64,000 bases of DNA, from positions 75,013-139,012 of the forward strand of contig JAHENB010000063.1 in assembly GCA_024643345.1 (NCBI GenBank), in the 5' to 3' direction. Source of the stretch: Maribacter sp. (lineage in GTDB: Bacteria; Bacteroidota; Bacteroidia; Flavobacteriales; Flavobacteriaceae). Position numbers and translations under genes: made by a program. Position 1 is the first letter of the stretch; each line of letters begins with the position of its first letter. This document shows, one piece after another, positions 9,426 to 18,897 of this stretch. The notes beneath the pieces were generated by a model, which saw only the letters and a program-made list of their open reading frames with translations, made no database searches and was not told the DNA's origin.

Positions 9426-10421
9426 ATGGCTTTGAAATCATTCTTCAAAACATTGCCGATCAAATGGGGCATCATTGGTTGTGGCCATGTGACCGAGGTA
9501 AAAAGCGGCCCGGCCTATCAGCAAACCGATGGTTTTAAAGTGATGGCAGTGATGCGAAGGGATTACGAAAAAGCAGCGGACTACGCCCATCGCCATGGCA
9601 TTCCAAAAATTCATCGGGAAGCGGAAGACCTGATCCTTGACGATGAGATCGATGCGGTGTACATTGCCACCCCGCCCGACTCGCACCAATATTATGGACT
9701 TATGGTCGCGGCAGCGGGAAAGCCCTGTTGCATTGAAAAACCAATGGCGACCAGCTATGACCAAAGCGTTGAAATTTACAATGCCTTTGAGGAAAGGCAA
9801 ATCCCACTTTTTATCGCATATTACAGAAGATCGCTTCCCCGGTTCGATCAGATCAAGTTATGGATGCAGCAGGGTGAAATTGGGCAAATAAGGCAGGTTC
9901 GCTGGCATCTGGCCAAACCACCCACCGACATCGATAAGCAGGGGGTTTATAATTGGCGGACGGACCGTATGGTGGCTCCCGGCGGCTATTTCGACGATTT
10001 GGCCTGTCATGGCCTTGATTTGTTCGTGCACTTGTTGGGCGATATCGTCGAGGCCAAGGGGATTGCCACCAACCAATTGGGTCTGTACAGCGCCAAAGAT
10101 TCGGTTTCGGCCTGTTGGATACATCAAAATGGGGTCACAGGGGAAGGCAGTTGGAACTTTGGAAGCTACATTTATGAAGATACGGCCGAGATCATAGGCA
10201 GTGAGGGCAAGATCGGTTTTTCAATATTTGAAGATCGACCCTTGGTTTTGCAGAATGCGAAGGGCAAATTAGCAAAGACCATAGCCCACCCCAAGCATAT
10301 TCAAAAATATCATGTGGCCTATATCAAAGAACATCTGATGGGGCATAAACGGCACCCGTCTTTGGGCAAATCGGGCTTGCATACCAGTTGGGTGATGGAT
10401 AGGATTTTGGGTATCTTATAA
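9426..10421 (+). CDS. Gfo/Idh/MocA family oxidoreductase
   Basis: WGIIGCGHVTEVKSGPAYQ Rossmann start, DAVYIATPPDSHQYY, CIEKPMA. Confidence 0.93.
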   Translation: MALKSFFKTLPIKWGIIGCGHVTEVKSGPAYQQTDGFKVMAVMRRDYEKAADYAHRHGIPKIHREAEDLILDDEIDAVYIATPPDSHQYYGLMVAAAGKPCCIEKPMATSYDQSVEIYNAFEERQIPLFIAYYRRSLPRFDQIKLWMQQGEIGQIRQVRWHLAKPPTDIDKQGVYNWRTDRMVAPGGYFDDLACHGLDLFVHLLGDIVEAKGIATNQLGLYSAKDSVSACWIHQNGVTGEGSWNFGSYIYEDTAEIIGSEGKIGFSIFEDRPLVLQNAKGKLAKTIAHPKHIQKYHVAYIKEHLMGHKRHPSLGKSGLHTSWVMDRILGIL

Positions 10422-10448
10422 CCGATGATCATCGATCTTGTCAAGCGC

Positions 10449-10886
10449 CTAATTCGAAATGACGACCACTCCTCCATTGTAAGTGGCACGATATTCCAAC
10501 ATATCATAATAGCGGTTCCCGTCCTGTGGTTTATTTTGAAGTTGCCCTGTGACAATGGTATATTCATAATCTTCACAAGGACAGGTCGCTACCAGGCCAT
10601 TTAAAATCATTGTCGAACAATCATTGGGCGCATGGTTGGGGCAACTGGCCTCAAATGCCCGGAACTGGTCGAAGCCGACATTGATCACGAACGCGCCACG
10701 GGTGCCAACCCCACTGCTCCCCACATAAACCACGTTGAAGTCGTTAGATAAGGGGCTGTATAAGGGTAGGTTCAAATTTAAATCAAAACGAAAAACAATT
10801 TCCTGTAAATAAGGGTTACGGTTACTGCGATCATTGCTACAGGCCAGTAACATTACCATTAAAAACAAGCCCCAAATTCGCGTCAT
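10449..10886 (-). CDS. Lipoprotein with Rieske-like fold, noncanonical ligand motifs
   Basis: Lipobox-like signal GLFLMVMLLAC; FRAFEASCPNHAPNDCSTMILNGLVATCPCEDYEYTIVTGQ resembles Rieske boxes with His ligands replaced. Confidence 0.65.
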   Translation of the reverse strand: MTRIWGLFLMVMLLACSNDRSNRNPYLQEIVFRFDLNLNLPLYSPLSNDFNVVYVGSSGVGTRGAFVINVGFDQFRAFEASCPNHAPNDCSTMILNGLVATCPCEDYEYTIVTGQLQNKPQDGNRYYDMLEYRATYNGGVVVISN

Positions 10887-10935
10887 AGGATTTTGTTACA
10901 AAATTAATCAGAAACAAAATTGAACAAAAAAAATG

Positions 10936-10943
10936 TATCTTTG
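10936..10943 (+). promoter_or_regulatory. Bacteroidota-type -7 element for putative ncRNA
   Basis: TATCTTTG matches TAnnTTTG; the best -33 candidate TTG at 10920 is at shorter than usual spacing. Confidence 0.45.
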
Positions 10944-10948
10944 CGTTA

Positions 10949-11080
10949 AATCCTCTCTAAAAAACGTTGCAGGACATCGTAAAAGCAGGGGATTTTCTTA
11001 TTCATGAAATCCTGTAAGAAAATATTCCATATCTTTCTGAAAAGAGGATTGCACAGTTCCCGCTTACGCGGGATGTTTTT
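10949..11080 (+). ncRNA. Putative structured RNA (6S-like / Flavo-1-like or greA leader)
   Basis: Closing stem AATCCTCT (10949-10956) / AGAGGATT (11043-11050), internal hairpin GATTTTCTTA / TAAGAAAAT, then TCCCGC-TTAC-GCGGGA hairpin with TTTTT; no ORF. Confidence 0.5.
11058..11080 (+). terminator. Intrinsic terminator candidate at end of putative ncRNA
   Basis: TCCCGC TTAC GCGGGA hairpin followed by TGTTTTT. Confidence 0.55.
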
Positions 11081-11124
11081 ATAATAGTGACCAATGTTCC
11101 GGTATTGGCTTAAAATCAAATATT

Positions 11125-11601
11125 ATGAGTAACGTATCATACTATACCGTAGAAGGACTAAAAAAATTGAAAGACGAGCTAAACCATCTCAGGGATGTTG
11201 AACGTCCCAAGGCTTCGCAAGCGATTGCCGAGGCCCGGGACAAGGGCGATCTTTCAGAAAATGCCGAATATGATGCCGCCAAAGAGGCCCAGGGTCTCCT
11301 GGAACTGAAAATCGCAAAAATGGAGGAAACCTTATCGAATGCCCGATTGATTGACGAATCACAATTGGATACCTCTAAGGTATTGGTGCTTTCCACGGTG
11401 AAGCTGAAAAACCTCAATAACGGGATGGAAATGAAATATACCCTGGTCGCCGAAAGCGAGGCCGATCTGAAAAAGGGAAAAATCTCGGTAAGTTCACCCA
11501 TAGGAAAAGGGTTATTGGGAAAGGTCGTGGGAGATACTGCTGAAATTGTGGTGCCCAATGGTACCTTGAAGTTTCAGGTAATCGAAATCAGCCGGGCCTA
11601 G
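11125..11601 (+). CDS. greA: transcription elongation factor GreA
   Basis: SYYTVEGLKKLKDELNHL...RPKASQAIAEARDKGDLSENAEYDAAKE, canonical GreA coiled-coil. Confidence 0.96.
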   Translation: MSNVSYYTVEGLKKLKDELNHLRDVERPKASQAIAEARDKGDLSENAEYDAAKEAQGLLELKIAKMEETLSNARLIDESQLDTSKVLVLSTVKLKNLNNGMEMKYTLVAESEADLKKGKISVSSPIGKGLLGKVVGDTAEIVVPNGTLKFQVIEISRA

Positions 11602-11647
11602 TAGGGCATTTCTAGCAATTGAATTATTATTCATCAAAACCACTATT

Positions 11648-12052
11648 ATGGCAAGTATTTTCACCAAAATCATCAAAGGGGAAATACCCAGTTACAAAAT
11701 TGCGGAGACCGAGAAGTTTTTTGCTTTTTTGGATATTAACCCAAACGCAAAAGGCCATACGCTCTGCGTTCCAAAACGGGAGGTAGATAAAATCACCGAT
11801 CTAGATAGGGACTCTTATTTGGGATTAATGGATTTTGCGATAAAAATAGGCCGCGCTCTTGAGGCTACGGTCCGATGTAAACGTGTGGGGATGACCGTAA
11901 TCGGGCTCGAAGTACCCCATGTTCATGTCCATCTGATTCCACTCAACGAAATGAAAGAGGCCACTTTTCAACACAAGGTGCGGTTATCTCCAGCGGAGTT
12001 CGAGGCACTTGCCGATAAAATCAGGGCCGAACTAAAGAAGAACCCTCTTTGA
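11648..12052 (+). CDS. HIT family protein
   Basis: ASIFTKIIKGEIPSYKI and histidine triad HVHVHLIP. Confidence 0.95.
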   Translation: MASIFTKIIKGEIPSYKIAETEKFFAFLDINPNAKGHTLCVPKREVDKITDLDRDSYLGLMDFAIKIGRALEATVRCKRVGMTVIGLEVPHVHVHLIPLNEMKEATFQHKVRLSPAEFEALADKIRAELKKNPL

Positions 12053-12083
12053 TCAAGAGACCATAATTTTGAGGATAGGGAAA

Positions 12084-12440
12084 TCAAAAGCTCGGAATTC
12101 CCATGACAATGAAGTAAATTATGGTGCCGACAAAAGCCAATAATAAGAGCGCCAAAATATAAAATAGGGGCCTGAACTCAAGGGAGGCCTTCAGTGGGTC
12201 AACTGTTTTTTGATAATAATCGAAACTGCGTTCGATGTCATCGGTCCATTTAACCGGGTAGATTATGGAGCCACATTTGGTGCACTTCATTTCATTGACA
12301 ACCTCCTTGGTAATCCGGTGGATCAATTTACCATAGGTATGCTTTTGGGAAAAAGTAAGTTTGAGCGATTTATTGAAACATTCGGGACAATTATTCTGTA
12401 GTGACGCTTCTTTGATAATTTCCAATTTTTCCTCTGCCAT
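12084..12440 (-). CDS. Hypothetical membrane protein with zinc-ribbon-like cysteines
   Basis: CPEC...CTKC pairs plus C-terminal TM helix. Confidence 0.6.
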   Translation of the reverse strand: MAEEKLEIIKEASLQNNCPECFNKSLKLTFSQKHTYGKLIHRITKEVVNEMKCTKCGSIIYPVKWTDDIERSFDYYQKTVDPLKASLEFRPLFYILALLLLAFVGTIIYFIVMGIPSF

Positions 12441-12456
12441 TTCCTCCCTTTTAAAA

Positions 12457-13620
12457 TTAAATTTGTTGCTTATTCGAATGGATCTGTAAAGATATCTGCA
12501 TGATGGTGCCCTGTTTGCTCGATGACAATACTTTTACCTTTCCCTTGTGGTATTCCTCTACAATTCTTTTGACCAATGAAAGTCCCAATCCCCAACCCCG
12601 TTTTTTTGAGGTGACCCCCGGATTGAATATGGACTGGTAATCACTTTTTGGGATGCCATGGCCACTATCTGACACCAGGATATTAACAAAATGATGATCT
12701 CGCACGATTTCAAGGGTAATAGTGCCCTTGCCGCGCATCGCATCTATGCCGTTTTTGACCAAGTTTTCTATGGTCCACTGATAAAGTGATGGGTTGAGCA
12801 GCACCATAGCCCCTTCTATCTGCGAATGAAAGGTGAAATGTACCAATTTTGAGCTTCTTAGCTTTAAGTAGTCAAACGCATTTTTGGTTTCATTTACAAT
12901 TTCGTGCACTTCCAATTTGGGCAAGGAGCCTATCTTGGAAAATCGTTCCGTTATAGTTTCTAAACGTGAAATATCCTTTTCTATTTCCTTGGTGATTTCA
13001 GGATTGATATTTTCGGTTTTCAGCAATTCGTTCCATCCCAGAAGGGAAGATAGGGGCGTGCCGATCTGGTGCGCCGTCTCCTTGGCCATACCTGCCCACA
13101 ATTTATTTTGTTCCGATGCTTTGTTGGTTTTGAAGAAAAAGAAGATGACCGCCCCAAAAAGAAAAATGATCAATAAAAGGGCCAAAGGATAATATTTGAG
13201 TTTGTTCAGCACTTCAGAATTACCATAGTAAAGGGTTGCCAGATATTCCCCTTTGTCCTCCATCGTTATGGGACGGTTCTCGCTTTCAAACATTTTCATC
13301 CTTTTGTGAAGGTAAACCGTGTCTTTGGTCAATGCCTTGGGAATATTGTTCGTTTTCATAGAGCCATCCCGATTCACCAAGATCATAGGGGTAGAAGTGT
13401 TGTTCTGAAACACCTTCAAAGGGAGGTTGCCGGGATCGGCATCGGCCGGGAGGGACAAAAATTCGGTTTGCGCCGTGGCCCAGATTTCCATTTTAAGACG
13501 TTCCTCGTCCTTGAATTTTTTAAAAAAGCTGTTGGTATTCCAAAGGATGAGGCTTACGATAACAAAAGATGCTATCAACAAAATAAAGTTCGAAGTCCTG
13601 TGCTTAGGATTAAAATTCAT
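12457..13620 (-). CDS. Sensor histidine kinase
   Basis: Two TM segments; H-box AKETAHQIGTPLSSLLGW; N-box NLVKNGIDAM; GHGIPKSD and GWGLGLSLVKRIV. Confidence 0.93.
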   Translation of the reverse strand: MNFNPKHRTSNFILLIASFVIVSLILWNTNSFFKKFKDEERLKMEIWATAQTEFLSLPADADPGNLPLKVFQNNTSTPMILVNRDGSMKTNNIPKALTKDTVYLHKRMKMFESENRPITMEDKGEYLATLYYGNSEVLNKLKYYPLALLLIIFLFGAVIFFFFKTNKASEQNKLWAGMAKETAHQIGTPLSSLLGWNELLKTENINPEITKEIEKDISRLETITERFSKIGSLPKLEVHEIVNETKNAFDYLKLRSSKLVHFTFHSQIEGAMVLLNPSLYQWTIENLVKNGIDAMRGKGTITLEIVRDHHFVNILVSDSGHGIPKSDYQSIFNPGVTSKKRGWGLGLSLVKRIVEEYHKGKVKVLSSSKQGTIMQISLQIHSNKQQI

Positions 13621-13713
13621 CCATTGGTTGTCTTATGTCAAAGATAACGCAAAATGGCTTAAAATTGGTTGTGTGGGTTTTCTGCATGGCAAATTTCATA
13701 CCTTTGGGCAGAG

Positions 13714-14616
13714 ATGAAAAAAATGATTTCCGTCGTACCTGCAGACTTGCCAATTGCTAAGATGCATGCCTATCTTTTAGGGGCCGTGGGGCCTAGGCCC
13801 ATTGCTTTTGCCAGCACCTTGGACGCAGATGGAAGACCTAATTTATCGCCATTCAGTTTTTTCAATGTATTCAGCAGCAACCCGCCCATATTGATTTTTT
13901 CCCCTTCCCGAAGGGTGCGCGACAATACCATCAAGCATACCTTGGAGAATGCAAGACAAACCATGGAAGTAGTGATCAATATCGTGAATTTCGATATGGT
14001 ACAGCAGATGTCCTTGGCCAGTACCGAATATCCGAAGGGCGAAAACGAATTTAAAAAAGCGGGGCTAACCATGGTCAAATCAGACCTTGTAAAACCTTTT
14101 AGAGTGGCCGAATCCCCTGTGCAGTTCGAGTGCAAGGTTACCAAGATCGAGGCGTTGGGAACGCAGGGGGGAGCGGGCAACCTCATATTTTCCGAAGTCG
14201 TAAAAGTACATATCTCATCTGCCGTCCTTGACGATGACGGTAATATCGACCAATTCAAGATCGATCAGGTGGCCCGGATGGGGGGCAATTGGTACAGTAG
14301 GGCCAACATAGGACTTTTTGAAGTGCCCAAACCGCTCACTTCATTGGGAATAGGCATAGATGCCATCCCCGAACCCATACGATTGAGCAAGATACTTACG
14401 GGAAATGATCTTGGTATATTGGGCAATGTGGAAAAAATACCAACCCAAAATGAAGTAGCCGATTTCATGGCATCGCATATCGGGGCACGTTCGGTTTTAA
14501 GCGGCGGGGATGAGCGTAATATTCACCTCAAGGCACAGGAATACCTTCAAAAAAACGACCTGTCCTCTGCATGGAAACTGTTGCTGGCCAATTTATATTT
14601 TCCAAATCACCCATAA
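13714..14616 (+). CDS. Flavin reductase-like (FMN-binding split-barrel) family protein
   Basis: YLLGAVGPRPIAFASTLDADGRPNLSPFSFFNVFSSNPPILIFSPSRR; ATG 13714 fits better than 13669. Confidence 0.9.
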   Translation: MKKMISVVPADLPIAKMHAYLLGAVGPRPIAFASTLDADGRPNLSPFSFFNVFSSNPPILIFSPSRRVRDNTIKHTLENARQTMEVVINIVNFDMVQQMSLASTEYPKGENEFKKAGLTMVKSDLVKPFRVAESPVQFECKVTKIEALGTQGGAGNLIFSEVVKVHISSAVLDDDGNIDQFKIDQVARMGGNWYSRANIGLFEVPKPLTSLGIGIDAIPEPIRLSKILTGNDLGILGNVEKIPTQNEVADFMASHIGARSVLSGGDERNIHLKAQEYLQKNDLSSAWKLLLANLYFPNHP

Positions 14617-14830
14617 TATGTGATTTTTTTGGGATTGCAGTTTGAAGATGAAATTCCTTTTTACCATTCATCATGCCCTAGCCCTAAACCCATGAACTTA
14701 AATGTCATTGCTGAAGAGGTTTCAACACCTAACTAATGCTTGATAACTTGATCTGGTTTTGTTAGGAGGGTAAACCTAATAATCATATTTTTAAGGACTT
14801 TAAATGTTGAATGCCTATAAATTTTAGGAA

Positions 14831-15208
14831 ATGGAAATACAAGGAAAAATCAAAGTGCTTGGAGAGACCAAAACCGTTGGAAGCGGGGGGTTCAGGAAAA
14901 GGGAAGTAGTAGTGACCACGGAAGAACAATATCCACAACATATCCTGGTCGAGTTCACTCAGGATAAAACCGACCTTTTGAATAATTTCCAGATTGGACA
15001 AGCGGTTAAGATCAGCATCAATTTGCGCGGAAGGGAATGGACCAGTCCCCAGGGCGAAGTAAAATATTTTAATTCAATTCAAGGTTGGCGCATCGAAAAC
15101 CTGCAGCCAGAAGGAGGACAAGGAAATATGCCGCCTGTGCCACCCATGGAGGCCTTTGAGCCCGCCGACAATCTTAATGAGGAAGATCACGACGACTTGC
15201 CATTTTAG
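14831..15208 (+). CDS. DUF3127 domain-containing protein (OB-fold/ssDNA-binding-like)
   Basis: MEIQGKIKVLGETKTVGSGGFRKREVVVTTEEQYPQHILVEFTQDKTDLL; acidic tail EEDHDDLPF. Confidence 0.85.
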   Translation: MEIQGKIKVLGETKTVGSGGFRKREVVVTTEEQYPQHILVEFTQDKTDLLNNFQIGQAVKISINLRGREWTSPQGEVKYFNSIQGWRIENLQPEGGQGNMPPVPPMEAFEPADNLNEEDHDDLPF

Positions 15209-15300
15209 ATCGCATTTCCGCGAAAAAGAGATGGAGAATCGTATAAAATAGCATACGCAATCCAGATTTGTCATAGTCGGAAACTTCTAAAGAAGGCGCT

Positions 15301-15969
15301 TTGAATAAAGATAGTCGAAATACCCCTCTTTTTTTTATTACTGACCAGCTCGAATTCCCGAACGTTGAAAGCGCTAATTCTGAGGGGCTTTTGGCAGTCG
15401 GAGGGGATTTGTCGTCAGAAAGATTGATGTTGGCCTATCGGAGCGGAATTTTCCCTTGGTTCAATCAAGATTCACTAATTCTTTGGTGGAGTCCGAATCC
15501 GAGAATGGTATTGTTCCCTAAGAAGATAAAGATTTCGAAAAGCATGGGAAAAGTGCTTCGTGATGGCAGTTTCATCCTATCAAAAAACACTTGTTTCGAA
15601 AAGGTGCTCGAATACTGTGCCAAGGTGCCCAGGGAAGGCCAACAAGGGACTTGGATCACTCCTGACATGCGGAAGGCATACCTGAGGCTGCACAAGTTGG
15701 GTTTCGCACATTCCTACGAAGTTTGGCAAAATGACCTTCTGGTCGGGGGTTTATATGGAGTAGATCTGGGCCATGTCTTTTGTGGGGAAAGCATGTTCAG
15801 CACTGTGGCGAATGCCTCTAAATTCGCCTTTATCAGTTTGGCAAGGGAACTTGAAAAGAAGAACTACCGCTTGATCGATTGTCAATTGCATACCCCACAT
15901 CTGGCCAGTCTGGGCGCCGTGGAAATTCCCAGATCGGAATTCAGTCGAATACTTAAAAAAGGCATTTAA
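15301..15969 (+). CDS. aat: leucyl/phenylalanyl-tRNA--protein transferase
   Basis: GLLAVGGDLSSERLMLAYRSGIFPWF...LWWSPNPRMVL; GLYGVDLGHVFCGESMFS; TTG start in the ORF track. Confidence 0.95.
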   Translation: MNKDSRNTPLFFITDQLEFPNVESANSEGLLAVGGDLSSERLMLAYRSGIFPWFNQDSLILWWSPNPRMVLFPKKIKISKSMGKVLRDGSFILSKNTCFEKVLEYCAKVPREGQQGTWITPDMRKAYLRLHKLGFAHSYEVWQNDLLVGGLYGVDLGHVFCGESMFSTVANASKFAFISLARELEKKNYRLIDCQLHTPHLASLGAVEIPRSEFSRILKKGI

Positions 15970-16565
15970 TACAAAACGTGGTCAAAATTAGTGGGCAAAA
16001 CGGCTCTCATTTTTAAGTATTTTCCTTCCGAATCGAACCATACTTCAATATGCCTGGTCTTGTCTTTTGCTAAGGACCTAATCAAAAACTTATAATTAAT
16101 ATCTGGCAAGATTAAGTTTTGAAATGTATTTTTCAAAGGATCTTGCATTGGACTGTTTAGGATTATGGGATACTCTTGCCAAATCTTCCTAATCTTGAAT
16201 TGTCCAAAATTTTCCGCCATATATCGTTCCATCCCATCATAATATTCTTCAGGGATATCGATTCGTTTTATTTTGAATCCGGAGTTTTGAAGGTTGCCGT
16301 TTTTATCATAATCAATATGGTAATGTAACCTTTCCTTCTTAAATCGAAGGGTGTAGGTGGTTCCTGAACTGTCAATTTCCTTGTAATAGCGAACTTTTTT
16401 GATGTTCGGCGCAAGCAATGTCACCTCTTGATCCAATGCAGGAAATTGAACCTTGCGAATACGATGCTCCCTTTCCACTTTTTCTTGTGTATGCGCGACA
16501 CTGTAGAACAGAAAAAACAACAATAAAAGCTTAAACTTCCCCATACCTAAAACAGTGTATTTCAT
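15966..16565 (-). CDS. Hypothetical secreted protein
   Basis: Hydrophobic N-terminal signal (KLLLLFFLFYSVAHTQ), no recognised domain; overlaps adjacent tag gene. Confidence 0.6.
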   Translation of the reverse strand: MKYTVLGMGKFKLLLLFFLFYSVAHTQEKVEREHRIRKVQFPALDQEVTLLAPNIKKVRYYKEIDSSGTTYTLRFKKERLHYHIDYDKNGNLQNSGFKIKRIDIPEEYYDGMERYMAENFGQFKIRKIWQEYPIILNSPMQDPLKNTFQNLILPDINYKFLIRSLAKDKTRHIEVWFDSEGKYLKMRAVLPTNFDHVLY

Positions 16566-17094
16566 GATCGTTCACCATGCCCGTGGCCTGCATATGGGCA
16601 TAAACCACGGTGCTTCCAACAAATTTAAAACCGCGCTTTTTCAGGTCTTTGCTCAATCCATCTGAAATAGAAGTGGTTGCCGGGGCCAATTTGTAGTTTT
16701 CAACAGAATTTTTTATTGGGGCGTCATTTACGAAATCCCATATATAGCGGCTAAAACTACCAAATTCTTCTTGCACCTTCATGAATTCCCGCGCATTGGT
16801 AATGGTCGCCAGTATCTTTAATTTATTTCTGATAATGCCGGAGTTTTGCAAGAGGGCATCCACCTTTGATCCGTCATATTGGGCTATTTTATGGTAATCA
16901 AACTGGTCGAAAGCCCTTCTGAAGTTTTCCCGTTTCCTCAAAATGGTGATCCAGCTTAGCCCGGCCTGAAAGGTTTCCAATATTAAAAATTCAAACAAGG
17001 TAGCATCATCCTTTACCGGCACGCCCCATTCCAAATCATGATAAGCTTCGTAAAGGGCGTCCCCCTTGCACCAACCGCAGCGCTGTTTTTCCAT
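16531..17094 (-). CDS. tag: DNA-3-methyladenine glycosylase I
   Basis: RCGWCKGDALYEAYHDLEWGVPVKDDATLFEFLILETFQAGLSW and C-terminal zinc ligands HMQATGMVNDHEIHCFRY. Confidence 0.95.
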   Translation of the reverse strand: MEKQRCGWCKGDALYEAYHDLEWGVPVKDDATLFEFLILETFQAGLSWITILRKRENFRRAFDQFDYHKIAQYDGSKVDALLQNSGIIRNKLKILATITNAREFMKVQEEFGSFSRYIWDFVNDAPIKNSVENYKLAPATTSISDGLSKDLKKRGFKFVGSTVVYAHMQATGMVNDHEIHCFRYGEV

Positions 17095-17197
17095 AATCGC
17101 ATATTAGAAGTATAAAGTTAGGACTAATATTTAAAAAGCTTGTATGGCATATTAATATAAGGGCATGCCCAAAGCAATGTTGAAGGGGAAAGTGATA

Positions 17198-17545
17198 ACT
17201 AATGCCTTCTTTGTAAATATCATTGTTAGGTATACCTTCTTCCATGGTCTTTGAATAGGCATTCTGCCCTTTTTTGGCAAATTCGGATTGCCCCAAATGA
17301 TTCAGTATCATGATGGCTCACTTCGGCAAGCTGGAAAAATTTGCGAAATTTTGCCCTGCCCAACGCTGAAATTCCAGCTGTGTTTCCAACCAAGTATACT
17401 TTCCCCCCAATTTCGATTTCCTCGACCTCCATTGGACGCCGTTCGCCATATTTGTTTTCAGGGTAGCATCCGTAATTTCCGGACCTTTTCCATCGCCCTT
17501 GGCAATTGTAATGGTGTTCAGGCGACAATATTTTTGTCTCGACAC
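17198..17545 (-). pseudogene. icd: Internally deleted, frameshifted isocitrate dehydrogenase remnant
   Basis: Minus-strand frames give NTITIAKGDGKGPEITDATLK, VEEIEIGGKVYLVGNTAGIS, RWAGQNFANFSSL and MILNHLGQSEFAKKGQNAYSKTMEEGIPNNDIYKEG: N- and C-terminal IDH segments in different frames with the centre missing. Confidence 0.8.
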
Positions 17546-17600
17546 GAAGATCGGAGGGTTTAATCATTTATATTTATTTGATAATACATAAATAAAAATT

Positions 17601-18518
17601 ATGCAATATACCTTGCATCAATTGCAGATCTTCCTCAAGATTGCCCAAAAACAGAGCATTACCAAGGCCGCTGAAGAATTGTTTTTAACCCAGCCCGCAG
17701 TATCGATTCAGCTTAAAAATTTGCAAGATCAGTTTTCCATCCCCTTGACCGAAGTGGTAGGGCGGCAATTGTTCGTCACCGATTTCGGAAAGGAAATCGC
17801 GATTGCGGCCGAGAATATATTAAATGAGGTTTATGCCATCAATTACAAGACCCTTGCTTATCAGGGCGAACTTGCGGGAAGGCTGACCCTCTCGGTCGTT
17901 TCCACCGGAAAATATGTGATGCCTTTTTTTTTAACCGGTTTTATTGGGGAACATAAAGGGGTAGATCTCGTGATGGATGTCACCAATAAGTCAAAAGTGG
18001 TCAAAAGTCTTGAAAAGAACGAGGTCGATTTTGCCTTAGTGTCGGTATTGCCCAAAAAGCTAAAAATAGAAAGTGTCTCCTTGATGGAGAACAAACTGTT
18101 CTTTGTAGGTGGCACAAAAACAATACAAAAATCTGATCAGGGAAATGCTTTGGGACAAATGACCTTGATATACAGGGAGCAAGGTTCGGCCACCCGACTC
18201 GCCATGGAAAAGTTTGTTTCAAAACAAAGAATACCAATTAAAAAGAAGATAGAACTTACCTCCAATGAAGCTGTTAAGCAGGCTGTAATTGCCGGACTTG
18301 GCTGTTCTATCATGCCCTTGATCGGGATCAAGAACGAATTAAAAAATAAGGATCTTCAAATCATTCCCATGCCAGGGCTTCCATTGAGTACGACCTGGAA
18401 TTTAGTTTGGTTGCGAAGTAAAAAATTGTCTCCTGCCGCCGTGGCATTTTTAGAGTACCTGACCGAGAAGAAACAATCGATCATTGAATCACATTTTGAT
18501 TGGATAGGCAATTATTGA
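17601..18518 (+). CDS. LysR family transcriptional regulator
   Basis: MQYTLHQLQIFLKIAQKQSITKAAEELFLTQPAVSIQLKNLQ HTH; substrate-binding C-terminal domain. Confidence 0.95.
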   Translation: MQYTLHQLQIFLKIAQKQSITKAAEELFLTQPAVSIQLKNLQDQFSIPLTEVVGRQLFVTDFGKEIAIAAENILNEVYAINYKTLAYQGELAGRLTLSVVSTGKYVMPFFLTGFIGEHKGVDLVMDVTNKSKVVKSLEKNEVDFALVSVLPKKLKIESVSLMENKLFFVGGTKTIQKSDQGNALGQMTLIYREQGSATRLAMEKFVSKQRIPIKKKIELTSNEAVKQAVIAGLGCSIMPLIGIKNELKNKDLQIIPMPGLPLSTTWNLVWLRSKKLSPAAVAFLEYLTEKKQSIIESHFDWIGNY

Positions 18519-18897
18519 TGGGCGTTGAATTGGCTCATACGATGGCCATTACCATCATTTTTTCATGGCTTTCAAACTTTCCCGTGATCGTGTTTTTCTG
18601 GAAGACTGTTTTTTTGAAAAGCATGGTATGGAGCAACATTTTTTTGTCGGTCAGTACTTCCACGATTTCAAGGGCTTGCTCCTTGTTCATTGCAAGAATG
18701 TGTGACAAAAATCAAATCATGGTTATTTTAAGAAGACAGTGTGGAGGTTTTTTAGGGACCTTACATAACCGATTGGCTCTGTAGCCCACTTAAGGCCTTA
18801 TGCACTGCTCTAACATTCTTTTCGATTAAGCTGTTCCGATTCATTGATTGGAGCTGGTGACAACCTTAAAAGTTATGGTCTAGCGATTGGCGAGTGC

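Noticed and set aside
18535-18690. Minus-strand 51-aa ORF MNKEQALEIVEVLTDKKMLLHTMLFKKTVFQKNTITGKFESHEKMMVMAIV
   Set aside because: Plausible small protein composition, but no recognised family and no conservation evidence available; left uncalled
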